From Tubulanus polymorphus (taxonomy: Eukaryota > Nemertea > Palaeonemertea > Tubulaniformes > Tubulanidae): DNA of 64,000 bases. Within the stretch, counting starts at the first letter, position 1, and each line of letters opens with the position of its first letter. The stretch is taken from positions 21,656,450-21,720,449 of the forward strand of contig NC_134029.1 of assembly GCF_964204645.1 (NCBI RefSeq), written 5' to 3'. A program made the position numbers and the translations under genes. The notes under the pieces are model-generated. The model was not told where the DNA came from. It did no database searches and saw only the letters and a list, made by a program, of their open reading frames with translations. Below are positions 44,301 through 58,600 of the stretch, piece by piece.

Positions 44301-47300
44301 TGCTTCCTTGTAAAACCGCCTTGAAGGAATTTCTCCTCTGATGAACCCTTAAAGTTCCGTGTATCCTAACAAGTTGTAAATTGTTAAATCTGGAATTTTA
44401 CGCATACCAGAATAAAGGGTACTTGGTGTTTCAAACTAAAAACATAGATAGCTTTATTATTGTTTAAACTTACTTAAAACAATGTTTCTTTTGTTCTCGT
44501 GAATGGATGGCTCGAAAGATATGTGAAAAATGTGAAGACGTTGTAGAAGTTATCAAACTTTTGTCGAATTTTAATGTCTGAAGCAGCCGTTAAGCTAAAA
44601 GAGTTATTTCCGTATAGTTAAGGGTTAAGTTTTGTCGAAAATTCACTAAATCTTTTATTCTCGGTCACACACGCCCGTATCCAAGCAATTCTACCATTCT
44701 CTTGTACATACAAAGCAAATCGAGTATACAGGATATTAATTAGACTGTTCAGCGAATTCGTAACCACAAATTTTTACATATTCCATCTAGTGGTAGCCTA
44801 CATCATCTGCACTCGCTATTCTCAATATAAAGGCGATATATCGAGGTACCTGTGAGCTGTGAGTGTTTCAGGAACTGTATGAATAGTTTCATAGCGAAAT
44901 AAGGTGTTTTTATATATTTTCGGGTCAAGAGATCTTGACCTAGCCATCGATGGGATAATACACTTAAAACTGCAGACGTTGATTTTTACTAGAAATATAT
45001 CGTCCATTCATGATTTCCAGGTTCGAGTGCTCTTTACTCGATTTAACTCAGCCACCAGTCACATTCCTTTCTCCGTTTGTCGATGATTCGTCAAAATCTC
45101 TTGAACTATGTTTTAATTGTTTCACATTTCAGTTTATAAGTCGTTATAAATCCATCGACCGAATTCGTTGTTTGCAGATCCTTGGAACATTTTCGACTTC
45201 GTCAGGTTACCGGCATTATTTCCGTACAGTTGAAATAAAACGATAACAATTGTTCTTTTATTTGCACGAGAGTAATATAAACTTGAAACATACCCACGAA
45301 TGTCTCCATTGATATTTTTTTTAAAAATGAAATAATGATTTGTTTGTTCATAAACTTTATCGCTCGGTCAATGGTGACTTATCGCAAAGAAATATGATAG
45401 CGGTGATATCCGCATACTCGAAACTCAATCAGTCAGCTTGATCCTGGTTCAATATCTTATTGACCCGTCAATTAAAAAAACAATTTAATTACTCAATAAA
45501 CATATCTTTATGAATATTTAATGGTGTAGATATGATTTATTGATGTCAATTAGCACACATTTCAGGATATTTTATCATAGTGTTATCAATTATATTTATA
45601 AAAAAGTGGTCTTTGAGCGAATGGTAGTGCTTTATGATAAGGGAAACTTCGCAAAAAGGCATCTTATAGGCAAACTTATACATTTTGCTTAGTATTTTAC
45701 AATTAGTTTACTTTCCAATCCACGTTAAGTATATATATTTTAATGATAGTACGACACTGTTTAAAAATTTGTCTAAAGTGTTTGCTTAACAGAAAACGAA
45801 GTGTTCGTCTTTTCAACGGGGTTCATAAGTTCGAAAACCATTCTCGGAAAAGATGATAATTTCTTCATGTACGAAATAGATCCTAAAAATAACCGTTCTT
45901 AGTATCGAAGCTTCGGCCGCTAGGACTCAAGTGCCACTAGTCCACCAGGTCGTAGTGATAAACCGAGTTTGAGAGTTTCTTGGCATGAAAGGTCAGTGTG
46001 GTCAAGCTCGTTGGACTGGTTGGCAAATGTTCATTCTCCAATACCCGCTGCAATAGCCTTCATTCTCTGATTGACAGGCCCTTAAGGCAAAACTATAAAA
46101 TGTATGAACTATTTGAAATAAGATGGCTGGTATTTCACAAACAATGATACCAGCCACTCGTGAAGAGTTCATATAGTTGCAGTTGTTCTTTTGAGGATTT
46201 TTATATTTCTGCCTATTGTCAGAAACTTTATGGTATATGTTGCAGTTCATATTAGTACATTATGTATCCTCCCTTCCTAATAGATAATTACAAGATAACT
46301 GCTGCAATGATACACAAATAAAAGTAAAAATTATCTGGGAAAATAAAAAATTCATATTGTGCTTTCTTGTTTATTTATCTTTGCAACGATTCGCTCGCTC
46401 GTAAATATACAATTAATTTTATCTTTATGAAAGGACATTGTGTGCGTGAGATTTTTTAACTTTTTCCTTAAATATCACGTGAAGATATTTCTATTTTTCT
46501 GGTATTGTTTCAGACTGGATTTTTCCACAGTGATAACGTGTTATATTTCATTGAACCGGTTAAAGGACACAGAAGCCGAGACGGTGACCATCAGCCGCAC
46601 GTAGTTTACGAAAGAAATTCGTTACCGGAGCATTTAGGAGGCAGTCGTAAACACGAACAAGACACGAGTGGCCATGCTTCTTGTGAAATTAATGGTAAGA
46701 TATTTGCGAGTCTAAAATACCATGCGAAGAATCATTAAACGAATCCTTCGACCACACAATCCTTTTGAAGTGTGTAAAACCACTTTAATATTCAAGGTCA
46801 CATCGCAAAACCAAATTCATATCATTCTATTTGCGTAATACGTTAGTATTGAAATACTATAATGAATTGAGATGAGGAGTTCACTTAAATCTCTCACCAA
46901 AACCCATATTCACAATATACATTTTCTTGGTTTACATTTCCGGGTTTATCCGCACTGCAGTACCTACTGCTAAGAAGATTTTTTTTAATGTCCAGGGTTG
47001 CGTAATAAAACTCTCGATTTAAACTCAGACAGAAGAAAAATCAAACATAAATTCATCAAACAAATCACAGATGATATAAGATGAATGTTGATAAACACTT
47101 GTCTTCTGCCTTCTTACTGACATAAACTATGAGCTTGGGAAACTTTAACGTACTATCGTAATATATTCATATTGCCCATACTGATAAAAATTACCCCAAG
47201 TATATCAGGTTTATATACCGTGGTGATTAATTCTTATACGATCCACCTGTTCTATTTGGCTGCATTTTCACAGTAGAGTTCATATCATCATGTCCGAAAA

Positions 47301-49616
47301 TGTTTTAGATGAACTTCACCAGAAGAAAGTTTATCGGAGCTACGTCAAATCCATACATTCATTAAGCTCTCGGAAACTGAGGCCATTGCCTCTTTAACTT
47401 CGAGCTCAATATATCTGTAATATAGCAATGGAAAGAAATTATCTTCAGCAGTATATAGTTTGACATCGATGTGTCAAGTTCGTAGTTGATTGTTTACCAT
47501 CCAAAATAATGAATGAGACATACTCATCCTGAAAAGTTTTGATTACAATATATTTGGAGCCACGCAGTCCAGTCACTGGTCTCAAGTACTGATTACTCGA
47601 GTGCCTTATCACAAAATACTAATTTTCTTCCTTCTAAAACTAATTCCAACCCACTCCAAGAGTTCCGCGGAGACTATATTGTAAACCTATTTGATTTACC
47701 AATTTAATCCAGTAGATAAATGGAATAGAATAGATTCTCACAATATATGAACACAATCCCGTGATCAGTTTACGTGATGTTTGCTCAGTTTCAAGTGTTA
47801 TATAATAGCTAAGCTGATTTGTTTGTTGATAGTACATTTTTTTATTAAATATTACTGCAAACACCATTAATTATGTACTTATATCCCGGCATAGACATGA
47901 TAATACTTTGAATAAATATTCTTGTGAAGAATTCTGTCTGTAATTGATATATGTAATTTCCGTTTACGTCTTTCGATTTAATCCGATCAATGAATTCTCG
48001 GAAACAACCTTTCGAAATATGAGATTGGTGAATTATGTAAAACCAATCCTTTAAGTCTTGGGACGATAAACCGACAGTAGTCAGCCAAAGAAGCAGCCTC
48101 GGTTAACATACAGAATTAGAAATCTTCAATTTTTAAGTAGAAGTTATTGTACTAAGAAGAAGTAAGGTTTATGTATCAAACCGAAATAGTAGACCTGTTT
48201 TGTAGACAGAAATGAATTTATTGATGAAAGATGTAGCTATCATTGACTACCACACACACTCGATGAACTTCACATGCCATTTCAACCCCGTAGCTTTTTA
48301 TCATTTTTGTCTCCACAGTTCAGGATGATGAATATATATCCTCCCGATATTTTCCCGGAAGATTTTTGATATATTCTCCGAGGTGGTAGTTATGTTTGAT
48401 GTCTTTGTTATTATCTGTCTTCTTTTTAAATGGAGTAATAAGTTCCGTGCGCGGCAAAAATGACTGCGGACGATTTTTTTTTCGAAGTCTGAAGTACTGG
48501 GAACTTGCTCGCCAACCAGAGGGTCGTTTTAGACAGAATGAGAAAATCCACATCAGTCAGTGAAAACAAGAATGATCTGATTAAGTTATGTAGATTAATT
48601 CTATTAATCAAGTCGAATCTAGTTTTCAGTATGCAGAATTGCCTCCAGATTTTCCCGTGTGTAAAATAACCTTGATCTCTTTGTGAATTCTCTCCGTTAT
48701 TAGATCAGTTACCTTTGGATCATTGAGAATTCCATTGATCACTGATAATCACATCAGTACTTCTAATCATCAGACATTACACCTGTCATGAATATACCAC
48801 ACACCACCCCTGGAGTTGTAAATCAAATACACAATAATTCTAGATATATATACCCCACAAATCTAAATATAAGTATACATCTTTATCAGAGTACAGTTTA
48901 CTATTTATATATCTCAATTCGTAAATTGCCATCGTTATAACGGAGAATCCCAATATGAAAATACACGTATAGATGAAATATCAGTTCATTGACCCGTCGG
49001 CGAACTAGCCGCATATAAAGTTACAATGTCTGATGATTTTTAGTTTAGTTTCGAATCCACCTGCTTTATTAGAGAGTGGCTAACTTAACTCAGCTATAAT
49101 CAACTCAATACAGTATCAGTTTCCATTCGCCTTGCTACAGCCACATTCCATCGGTTAATAATATTGTTAACATTTTTTCATCCCCCGCCAGCCTGTAGAG
49201 CGACTGAGATCGCTTAACTGTAGCCGAATGCAGCAATGGAGTCGTAAACCCGAATTTGATTGTTTTTCAATGAAATCATTACTGCCCTGATACGAATGGA
49301 TGGTGCATCAACACGTATTATCGAGATATCATGTTTTTGTATGTTCTAAGATTATTACAGCCTGTAATCTTTCATTGTTTCCGTGATACAGCGATTCGCT
49401 TTAACTATAGATACAGAGTATGAAGAGGCAGAACATGATAGAGATCGCTGGCAAAAAGAAAACCAGCCAGCAAATAAAAAGACGAATAGAAGAAGAACAA
49501 AGCGGTCGGTGAGCGTTGAGAGGAGAGTTGAGGCTCTAGTCGTGGTCGATCCTGCCATGATGAAATTCCATATCACCGAAGATATAGAAACATACGTCTT
49601 GACTATTATGAATATG
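41301..49616 (+). other. ADAMTS exons 1-4: signal peptide, propeptide, furin site
   Basis: Exons are 41301-41400, 41671-42056, 46514-46694 and 49392-49616. Exon 1 encodes a hydrophobic signal peptide (core [16 protein letters not shown], cut probably after residue 27). Exon 2 ends and exon 3 begins within the ADAMTS propeptide signature, [10 protein letters not shown] followed by [18 protein letters not shown]. Exon 3 ends with SGHASCEIN, whose Cys is the likely cysteine-switch residue. Exon 4 holds a furin-type site (RRRTKR before [15 protein letters not shown]), after which the mature protease begins. The small undetected exon lies between exons 3 and 4. Confidence 0.9.
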
Positions 49617-52600
49617 GTAGGCTAGCAAACTATTATGTGTTTTCCTTTTTAAAAGTTTTCATATATACATATCATCATTAGATATGAATATTGGAACTAT
49701 TTTGTATCAACTTACTATGTTATTCTCAACAAATGATGTTTTCATTAATAACAATAAATAGTTTGAAAATGGGAGAATGAATATAATAAGATAATATGAT
49801 AAACGACCCGACTAATTCCGAAGCGTTTTGCTTGTTTTCTGAGCTTGTATCAGCAAAACTTCTCCAATCCGTAGAACTTGGAGAAGTAACTGACATCAGT
49901 CTAAAAATTAGTGGCGTATTATTTATAAACAAGCACTGGTAATTTACAGACATTTGATTAGAGATGTGTGTATGTCTGTCACAATTTCTAACACATAAGT
50001 TGTTTTTTGCGTGTGTCTCAGAATGTATTCTCAGAATCGAGATGAAAGCACTTTTCTGCCCTCCTCGTGTTAATAATCATCAATCAAGCTGAGTTCTTTT
50101 CGGTTAAGTTTGAATTCGAAATTACGTAAATCGTTTATCTCAGCGCGTTTCACCGCTTCCGAGAAATCGTTAACGATCGTTCGCAATAACTGAGGAGTAA
50201 AATACTGCAGAAAAAAAATGCTCGTTGTTGTCCGCGATAGACAGCAACATCTTTCATATCGCTGGAAAAATTCATCGATGATACGTGCGAGACGTATTAT
50301 CAAAGCTGATGGTTTAATTTACAGCATGTTAAATTCAGAGATGAAGTGGTTGTACAGCGCAGGTGAAAACCATCTGTTTTTATACACCAACGATTTTACT
50401 CTTACGTAAACATATAATGATAATAGAATGATATTTCGACGCGTAAAAGCCGCCCGAGTGCTTTAATGCCTTCGAAAAGAAAACAACAAGAAATGTGTTG
50501 AATCTTGACCAGTTATCTGGATCGGAAATCCATGTTGAGCGTACGAGCGTGTTGAAATAATGATTCGAGTTCATTTTTGTCGATTATCTATATTTAAAAA
50601 TTTGTATAATTCGAAAGGAGCCACGATCCCTATGCCTGGTGTCTTATCTGCAGATGACAATAAACAAGATATTTCTCTATTTCCCACCGGTTATTTTGAA
50701 AAATACTAGTTTAGATAAACTGGTTTGTTTTAAGTAAGAAGCTGACGCAACTCGGCCGGCGAAGTAATTGTATGATGGAAACATAAATGAAGTTTAATTT
50801 GTTTGTAAACGTTTCGTGTAGGCCCTATTACAGTTTGTCAGTTATACCTTATTTTTTTTAGTAAACGAATCCGTAAAAAAGTTACTGTCACTTTCGACAG
50901 AGATGTTTCAGAATACCCACAGAGATGAAGTAGAAACTGTATCTTTCTTTTGTGTGTGATAGAAAAATGAAATGATGGATTTCACTGCGTTATTTATCCG
51001 ATCTCAGTCGGGTTTTGACTCTATCCTCGGTTTGAACTGAGATATTGTTCCTGTGTGAAGACCCCTGTCCTGCTGCGTTTGATAGCGAGCCCTGGATATT
51101 TTACTGTAAACTGTTCTCAAGTGTTTTGGCGTTTTTTCTTTTTATCAAGGTTATACCTTCGATGTATGAATCGAGGTTGAATCGAGTTTATATCAAGAAT
51201 AAATAGCCTATACTCAGTGAGACCTTGAATAGAATTTATGATTATGAACGTACTAACACTTTTTACATCACTAATGACTAATTACCTATTAATAATGATT
51301 AATTAGGCCTATTAATCCGTTTCAGGTAGCTCATATATACCATGATGCAAGTATTGGAAACGCTATCGATATCGTGCTAGTAAGACTGCTTCTTCTCGAA
51401 GATGAGCAGGTTTGTTATTTTCTTCTGAAAACTCAAACTGTAGCCACATGTTCGTAGCGGTTAATCTGTATATTAGATCGACTGCTTAAAGCCCAGATCA
51501 TTGTATGGAATGTTTTTTGATCAATGTTCATATTTTGGTTTCAGCTATTAATCATGATTTATCAGACCATCATGGGCTATATCAGAGTAGATAGCATATA
51601 ATCAGAACTCTGCGTGAACTATAACACTAAACTAGGCTTCTTTTACTCGAGAGCCACTTGTCTGTCTAAACCAATATACATTTGTAATTGATTTGAAACT
51701 AAGTAACATTTTTATTGCTTATGCATAACGCTCTCATTTCAAATGATATCATTCGCCATTTCAAGTATTAAAACTATATGTATCGTCAATAGGCTTAATT
51801 TTACATTCGGTTTCTTGAATTATGTGAAAACCGTTTGAAAACGCGTTTCAGCAGGTGAAAAGCAAAAAATTCTACTTAGAATTTAAAGTTCAGATAGTTA
51901 TGTTGGAACTGGTGTTTTAACCGCTCAGATTTTATGTTCACCCTTCGCGAGGAGATGTCTACTGTTTGTGAAACAAGACACGAAATTCTGGCACTGAAGC
52001 AACTATGTGTGAACAGACAAAAAATGAGTAACTTCACATATATACACCAGGTGCAATGAAAAATAATTAACTAAACTTACATCAAATTTGCAGACAGATT
52101 GTTTGTTTGTTTTCGCGCTCAGTTAGCCCTTAGATCATACCCCTATTTGAAAAAGATAGCGTTGTTTAGTTTTCGGGCTTGGTTTTTTCGTTTCAGGATG
52201 ATTTGAAAGTGAGCCACCACGCTGATAATACGCTACAGAGTTTCTGTAAATGGCAACATAAAATACAAATGAAAGACGATAAACATCCAAATCACCACGA
52301 TGTGGCTATTCTACTCACCAGGTATAAACAAAATCGAAGATTAGATATTCAATCAACTTTAGGTGCTCCATGAGTTCCCAGCTGAAAGCTTTTAGAATTT
52401 GTAAAAAGTGTAAATTTCTGTATGAGTGATCGTTGCGTAAAATAATCTTATGCTCAGATAATCAGTTTGACTGATCGGAGATTCATCGAATTTGTTATCC
52501 CTTTCAGAGTGGATATATGTTCACGGTTGAATGAGCCTTGCAGTACTCTGGGTTTAGCGCAAGTTTCGGGAATGTGTCAGCCTCATCGAAGCTGTAATAT

Positions 52601-55600
52601 CAACGAAGACACAGGACTCGCGTTAGCGTTTACCATAGCTCACGAGCTCGGACACAAGTACGTTAGCTACAGGAAAATATAGATAGGTTTTCTCTATCCC
52701 GCACATTCTGCCAAATGACAGGAGAAATTAAAAGATCATCATATTTCCAAGCATACAGACACCTACACGATAAACATAACGATGAAAAATGATTACTTTT
52801 GTTATATGTTGTACGTTGTTATTGTTTCGTGATATTTTATCCTTTATTGCAACAACCCATCCTTCTTTTCCCTTACTATATATCGCATTTCCTGCGCATT
52901 AAAGGCTAGATTTTATCACAGAAGGTCTGCAATAACTTAAACGATGCCAGAACCTAATAGTGCTTAGTACTGTGACCCAGGCCAACTTCGTTGTGGTTTT
53001 TTAGCAGTTATTAATTGGGTAATTTTAAACAATGAATTTGATAGACAAGCGCTACTTTGTTCATCGTCAGTCAAAAAGCTGGATTCTTCTTGAATGGAAT
53101 TCATACAAGATAAAGAGAACATCGATATCATTTGAGACATATACCATCATCTATTTGTGCATCAATAATCGCTTATTATCTTAAACATTCATATACTCGA
53201 TAATCTTATATTCCACTTATGATAATTATGAAAACCTAGTCGTCGTAGTTTCTTCGGCCGAACCTTCGTAAACGTATAGTTTATTTAGTTCTATAACTGA
53301 TAACCATCAAAGTCACAGGAATTCTGTGTTTTTAGGTCTCAATCAATTGATCTGTGTCATTTCATGGTAACACTATGTATACAAGTTTTTACCAAGAAAA
53401 TCTAATCAGTTAAGACAGATTTTGTCTACGGAACAACTACAACACGCGAGTACGTGCTCATCAGCTTGTTTCCAGGGAGAGGAATTTTTGCAAATTTATC
53501 AAACATAAGAAACGTCGATACTTTTGTATATATAGATTTTTTTCACTTAGTTGATATGTGCCATATGTGGGCATATATACTTTTTCCACATTGAAATTCC
53601 CTTCTTGTTCGTCCAGTGTTTTATTTACTTAAAACTAAACCTTTTTTTTAAGAAAAGAAAACTCATCTACAGTACGTATAGTTCATTTGAAATTCGACCT
53701 GAGGAAAGAATAAGATTCTAGCAAACGGCGTCTCTACCTCGCGAAAGACAATATATCCTAGATAAACCGGAAACCTGTTTTTGTGTATCTGTTTTAATCG
53801 CCATGTTTTTGACATTATTTCTTGTTTTGGTTGATGTAGTTTTGGAATGAAACATGACAGTCCTGTGAACGGATGCGAAGCTCCGTATGGTGAAAGGCAA
53901 CACGTCATGTCTCCTCAACTGATAGCTGATAACAGTCCTATGGCCTGGTCTAGTTGTAGTCGTGGGTCAATGACCAAATTCCTTGAGTAGGTTCTTAAAA
54001 CTCTGGTTTCCTCGCTTGTTGATATTAAGATATTCAGACGTATACATTGCGGTCCATTTTCTTGAGGTCACGTTACGTGTGTCACTGTATGTGGACATTT
54101 GCATTTTTTAGTCGAGACTGGGGATATTGTTTAGAGGATGAACCAGCAGATCATGATTTTAAATTTCCAATAGTTCCACCGGGAACTATGTACGATGCAG
54201 ACCATCAGTGTCGACTACAGTATGGAGCTGGAGCTAAACATTGTGATGGTATTGAGGTATGCTGTTCCAAACAACAAACTTTTTAAGAAATCTTAACCTA
54301 TTTGTACTTTGAACGTCAATTCCTCGCAACATCGAATATGGTGTCATTTCGAATTCAGTCTTTCTCTTCAATAAGCAAACTTTCTTGTACAATTTTCTCT
54401 ATATCTCTTTCTATTTGAATGAAATAGAACAAAGTTCAAAAAGTATTATCGGTAAGAATCGTGTTTTTCGGGTCCTTTTTAAGTTGTATTCATAGTCTGA
54501 TGGTAGTAAATTCCTTGCGCTCGAAAACAAATTTCAACATCCAACAGGCAGTTGCAGTAAACATCATTATTATCATTATTTTCATCATCATTATTGTTAC
54601 TGATTCTACCACAAAACGCTCCGTATTGATCTAGACTGTTTACACGAGATACTACATTATTTTCACAGTTAACGCTTGTTGGAACTGGAGTCACCTTAAC
54701 AACAAACATTTTGGTACAAACGTTTCCTTTACAATTTTTTTTATTCATTCTGATAAGGCAGACATAGTGCCATCGTACATTGTAATATCTTCAACATTCC
54801 CAAGCTCGCCGCTTATCAATGAATCAGTTACTTGTACGTACATCTTACTTTATTCTTGTCACAATGGAATTCAACCATCAGGCGATCATTTTTCTGTAGA
54901 ACAATCCCTAGTCTGGAGTGTGTATATTCTGATATTTTTAGTGACAAAAATGTTCATAACTTATGTAGGTAGAAATGATAATAATAACAGAAACCTTTCC
55001 CTCTCTGTAGACTGATATTGTTCATAATAGTGTATTTAGTGATTACTACATTCCACTATAATTGCCAACAATTTTAAGGCTTTCGTAAAATTACTTGGAG
55101 CACTTGGAAAAAAGGGAGGGTGAAGGGGAAAAATAAAAGAATAAAAAAGCGGGTAATGGGCGTTTCAAAATGGGAGGGAACAGGAAAAATCAAAATAAGA
55201 GTATTTTCCAATCTTGGAAGGACTGCAGAAAAAGAAATAAAAAAGGAGTGAAAATCGTGATGAATTTGATTTGAATGACGAGAGAAATGAAAAACTAACT
55301 TTTTGCAATTCGCGAGATTGAAAATCAAGATGGATATAACTTTTTCATGATAATAGCTAGATTGAAAATCACGACGAGCATAACAAAAAAATTGTGATGG
55401 AAACATGATAGCGGACTAAAAAAAAAATCTTTTTTCAATTTGATGATTTTCGGAGAATTCTGGGGACGGATCCGTGCTCCAAGTAATTCAAAAGATACGT
55501 AGTTTTTCTGTTCCCATCCGTCACCATCTCTTAGACCTGAAACCCATCATTGATTCATATTTTCAAAATATTTCACCAAACCATTGGCAAATTGTATAAT

Positions 55601-58600
55601 AATCTGAATAACCGTTGAATCGGAATGATGAATGTTGGAATGGATTCTGATTTCAGGAGGTTTGTACAACATTATGGTGTAAGGTAGATAATAAATGTAT
55701 GACTCGTTTAGAGGCTGCAGCTGAAGGCACAATATGTGGGGAAAACAGGGTAACTTTCAACTTTACATTTTCAAAATATATGTATGTATTTAATCTGTGC
55801 AAGGAATGTGTTACAAAGATATTCGTCTCCTTATCGCTGCAGTGGTGTTACGAAGGTGGCTGTTCTCTGATGGGTGAACGTCCTCAAGCAATTGACGGAG
55901 AATGGAGTGAATGGAGCGAATGGACTCCTTGTACTCGAACTTGCGGAGGTGGTGTTAAATTTGCTGAAAGACACTGTAATAATCCTCCGTAAGTCTACTG
56001 CATATCTACAGCTTTGGGAAATTTTTACACAAATGCACGAAACAGCTCAGATTACGTGATTGCCATGTTGATAAATTTACTATTTATATATTTCCTTTTT
56101 ATAGTCCGAGTTCTGGTGGAAAATATTGTCTTGGTGAAAGAAAGCGCTTCAAACTTTGTAATATTGAGGTATACATAAACTCGTATTTCAAGTCATGTTT
56201 ATACGTAAATGATTGTATTCCACTTCGTAATTTTGTTACTATTTCAGGCTTGCGATGAAAAAGACGTTAGTTTCAGGTTTCAGCAATGCCAGGAGTTTAA
56301 CACTATTCCGTATAAAGGGAGTCTATTTTCCTGGACGCCTGTATCCAGTCCAGGTTTGTAAAAACCTCAACCCATCTGAGAATGTGTTGTCATTTGTTGA
56401 AAAAAATCATATACGGATGCAATGATATCTGTTTTTGTAGCTACTCCATGTCAGCTTCATTGTAAGCCAACAAGCCGATTCTTTTCTGTAATGTTGAAAG
56501 ATATTGTAATTGATGGTACACCATGCAGACCTGGAAATCGAGACATGTGCATTAGTGGAAAATGCAAGGTCTGTAGGCCTACTTGATGCCGATATGAATT
56601 TTTTCCCAATTTCATCCAGTTATTCAGAATTTATCACATTTTACTCTTCAGCAAATTGGCTGTGATTGGAAAATACAATCGAATGCAAAAGAAGACAGAT
56701 GTGGCGTTTGTCATGGCGATGGATCTTCATGTACAACTGTTAAGAAAAAGTTTACCGAAAAACTTGGTTTAGGTAATTGACAATAAAGGGCAATGAGTGA
56801 AAATAATAATAGTGGCACCAAATAATAGTGGCAATGAGAATATTACCGTGTAACTTTTACTACTCTTGATATAGGTTATGTAGAAGCGACTGTTATACCA
56901 AAAGATGCCAGAAATATTCGAATTGAAGAAGTAGCCGAGGCTAATAACTATCTGGCATTAAGAAATGAAGATGGTAAATATTATCTGAATGGACATTGGT
57001 TCATACAGTGGAGTGGTGACTATGAAGCTGCTGGAACTATTGTTCATTATAAACGACAACGCAATAAAGAAAGTATGTTTGCAAGTGGACCTCTCAAGGA
57101 ACCTTTATATCTTATGGTAAATAAATCGGCCGGCATGTAATAGATAATCTGTTAAGAAGTTGTTTGTAAAATAAATTCACTAGAATTTGATAAGGACCTG
57201 ATTAGAATATTTTTCTACTATTTTAGTTACTGTTCCAGTCTCAAAATCCGGGAGTAACGTATGAATATACGGTACCTAATGAAAATACAACTGCTCGTAC
57301 TCCAGTATTTCACTGGAAATATACAGCCTGGAGCCATTGTTCAGTATCATGTGGTGGAGGTACGTGTAAACCCATCTGATCCAACGTCTTATTCGCTATT
57401 TTTGTACAATATCTTTCATAAAGCACTAACCTTTATATCATTTCAGGCACTAAGCGAAAGGGTGTGTTATGCTTGGAGTCAGAAGATGGAATTGTGGAAG
57501 AAAGATATTGCAATGCTTCACTAAAACCTGATGACTTATTGAAAACGTGTAATACCCATATCTGCCCTGCTCAGTAAGTCACCAGAAAGATGTTGATTGC
57601 ACATATTGATCAAGTAACCACTGCTTTCTTGATTGACCATCAATGTCCGTTATCATAATTCAGATGGTGGCATGGACCATGGCAGCATTGCTCAGTGACG
57701 TGTGGAGATGGCGGTACCCATCGACGATCTGTGATCTGTGTTAGAAGCCGAGGTCCAGATGAACAGATCGCTTTAGAAGATCATGAATGCGAAGGACTAC
57801 CAAAACCACCTGAGGAGGAACCATGTCATCATCACAGGAATTGTCCAAAAGCCGAATGGATCAGTGGCAAATGGACTGATGTAGGTTGCCCTGAACCATA
57901 GACTCTTAAACGAAGAATTCGTTTTCGAGTCCGCGCCCGTTCGTTACTACTTTAAATTTTGTATTACCAATACCGGCTATTCTTTTTTTTATATGAAGAC
58001 ATGTCATGGCGATCCCTGTGGTACGATGACACGAGATGTTTACTGTTCAGATCCAGATAGCGGTTGTGATATCTATACGAAACCGATGGAATCTAAACAA
58101 TGTAGTAATATCACGTGTGGAATCTGGAAAATTGGACATTGGTCAACGGTAAATGTCAGAATTTCAGGTGTAAAAGATCTAGTATGTATATATTGAAGGC
58201 TAAATAGGATAAAATAATAAAGCAATTTGTATTCATTTGTTATTGTAGTGCTCAAGTTCATGCGGAGAAGGGCTTCAGTTTAGAAGAGTTTTATGCGTAC
58301 AAGGGCAAAAATGTCCCCTTCGTAATAAGCCTGCTGACCATCGAATATGTGAAGTGGATTGCAGTACAACGACTTTCAAACCGTCAAAACCTACAACAAC
58401 TACAACAACAACAACCGCAGCTACTGTATTAACTACAAAACCTATGGTGGATCATTTACCAAAAGAGAGGGCCGCAACAATGAATCGGATTAAACCAAAA
58501 ATAACAGAAAATCATCGAAATAAAGATTATAATAATGATAATCGAATACATGAAGATTATGCACCGGAAGAGTTGGAGGAAAATGGATCCATTCGAAATG

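Larger units (their letters stand above)
49617..55656 (+). other. ADAMTS introns 4 to 9
   Basis: Long introns (49617-51325, 51410-52196, 52658-53839, 54257-55656) surround the catalytic and disintegrin exons and contain no additional exon that would fit. The only clear element is the inverted-repeat element at 55089-55488. Downstream of 55657 the introns become short (about 85-150 bp in many cases). Confidence 0.55.

Noticed and set aside
48319-48395. A possible missing ADAMTS exon after a good acceptor (TTTTTGTCTCCACAG), open for about 23 codons in the required frame
   Set aside because: No GT in the segment lets it leave in phase 0, which exon 4 requires, and the peptide shows no likeness to the propeptide. 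It stays a weak candidate only.
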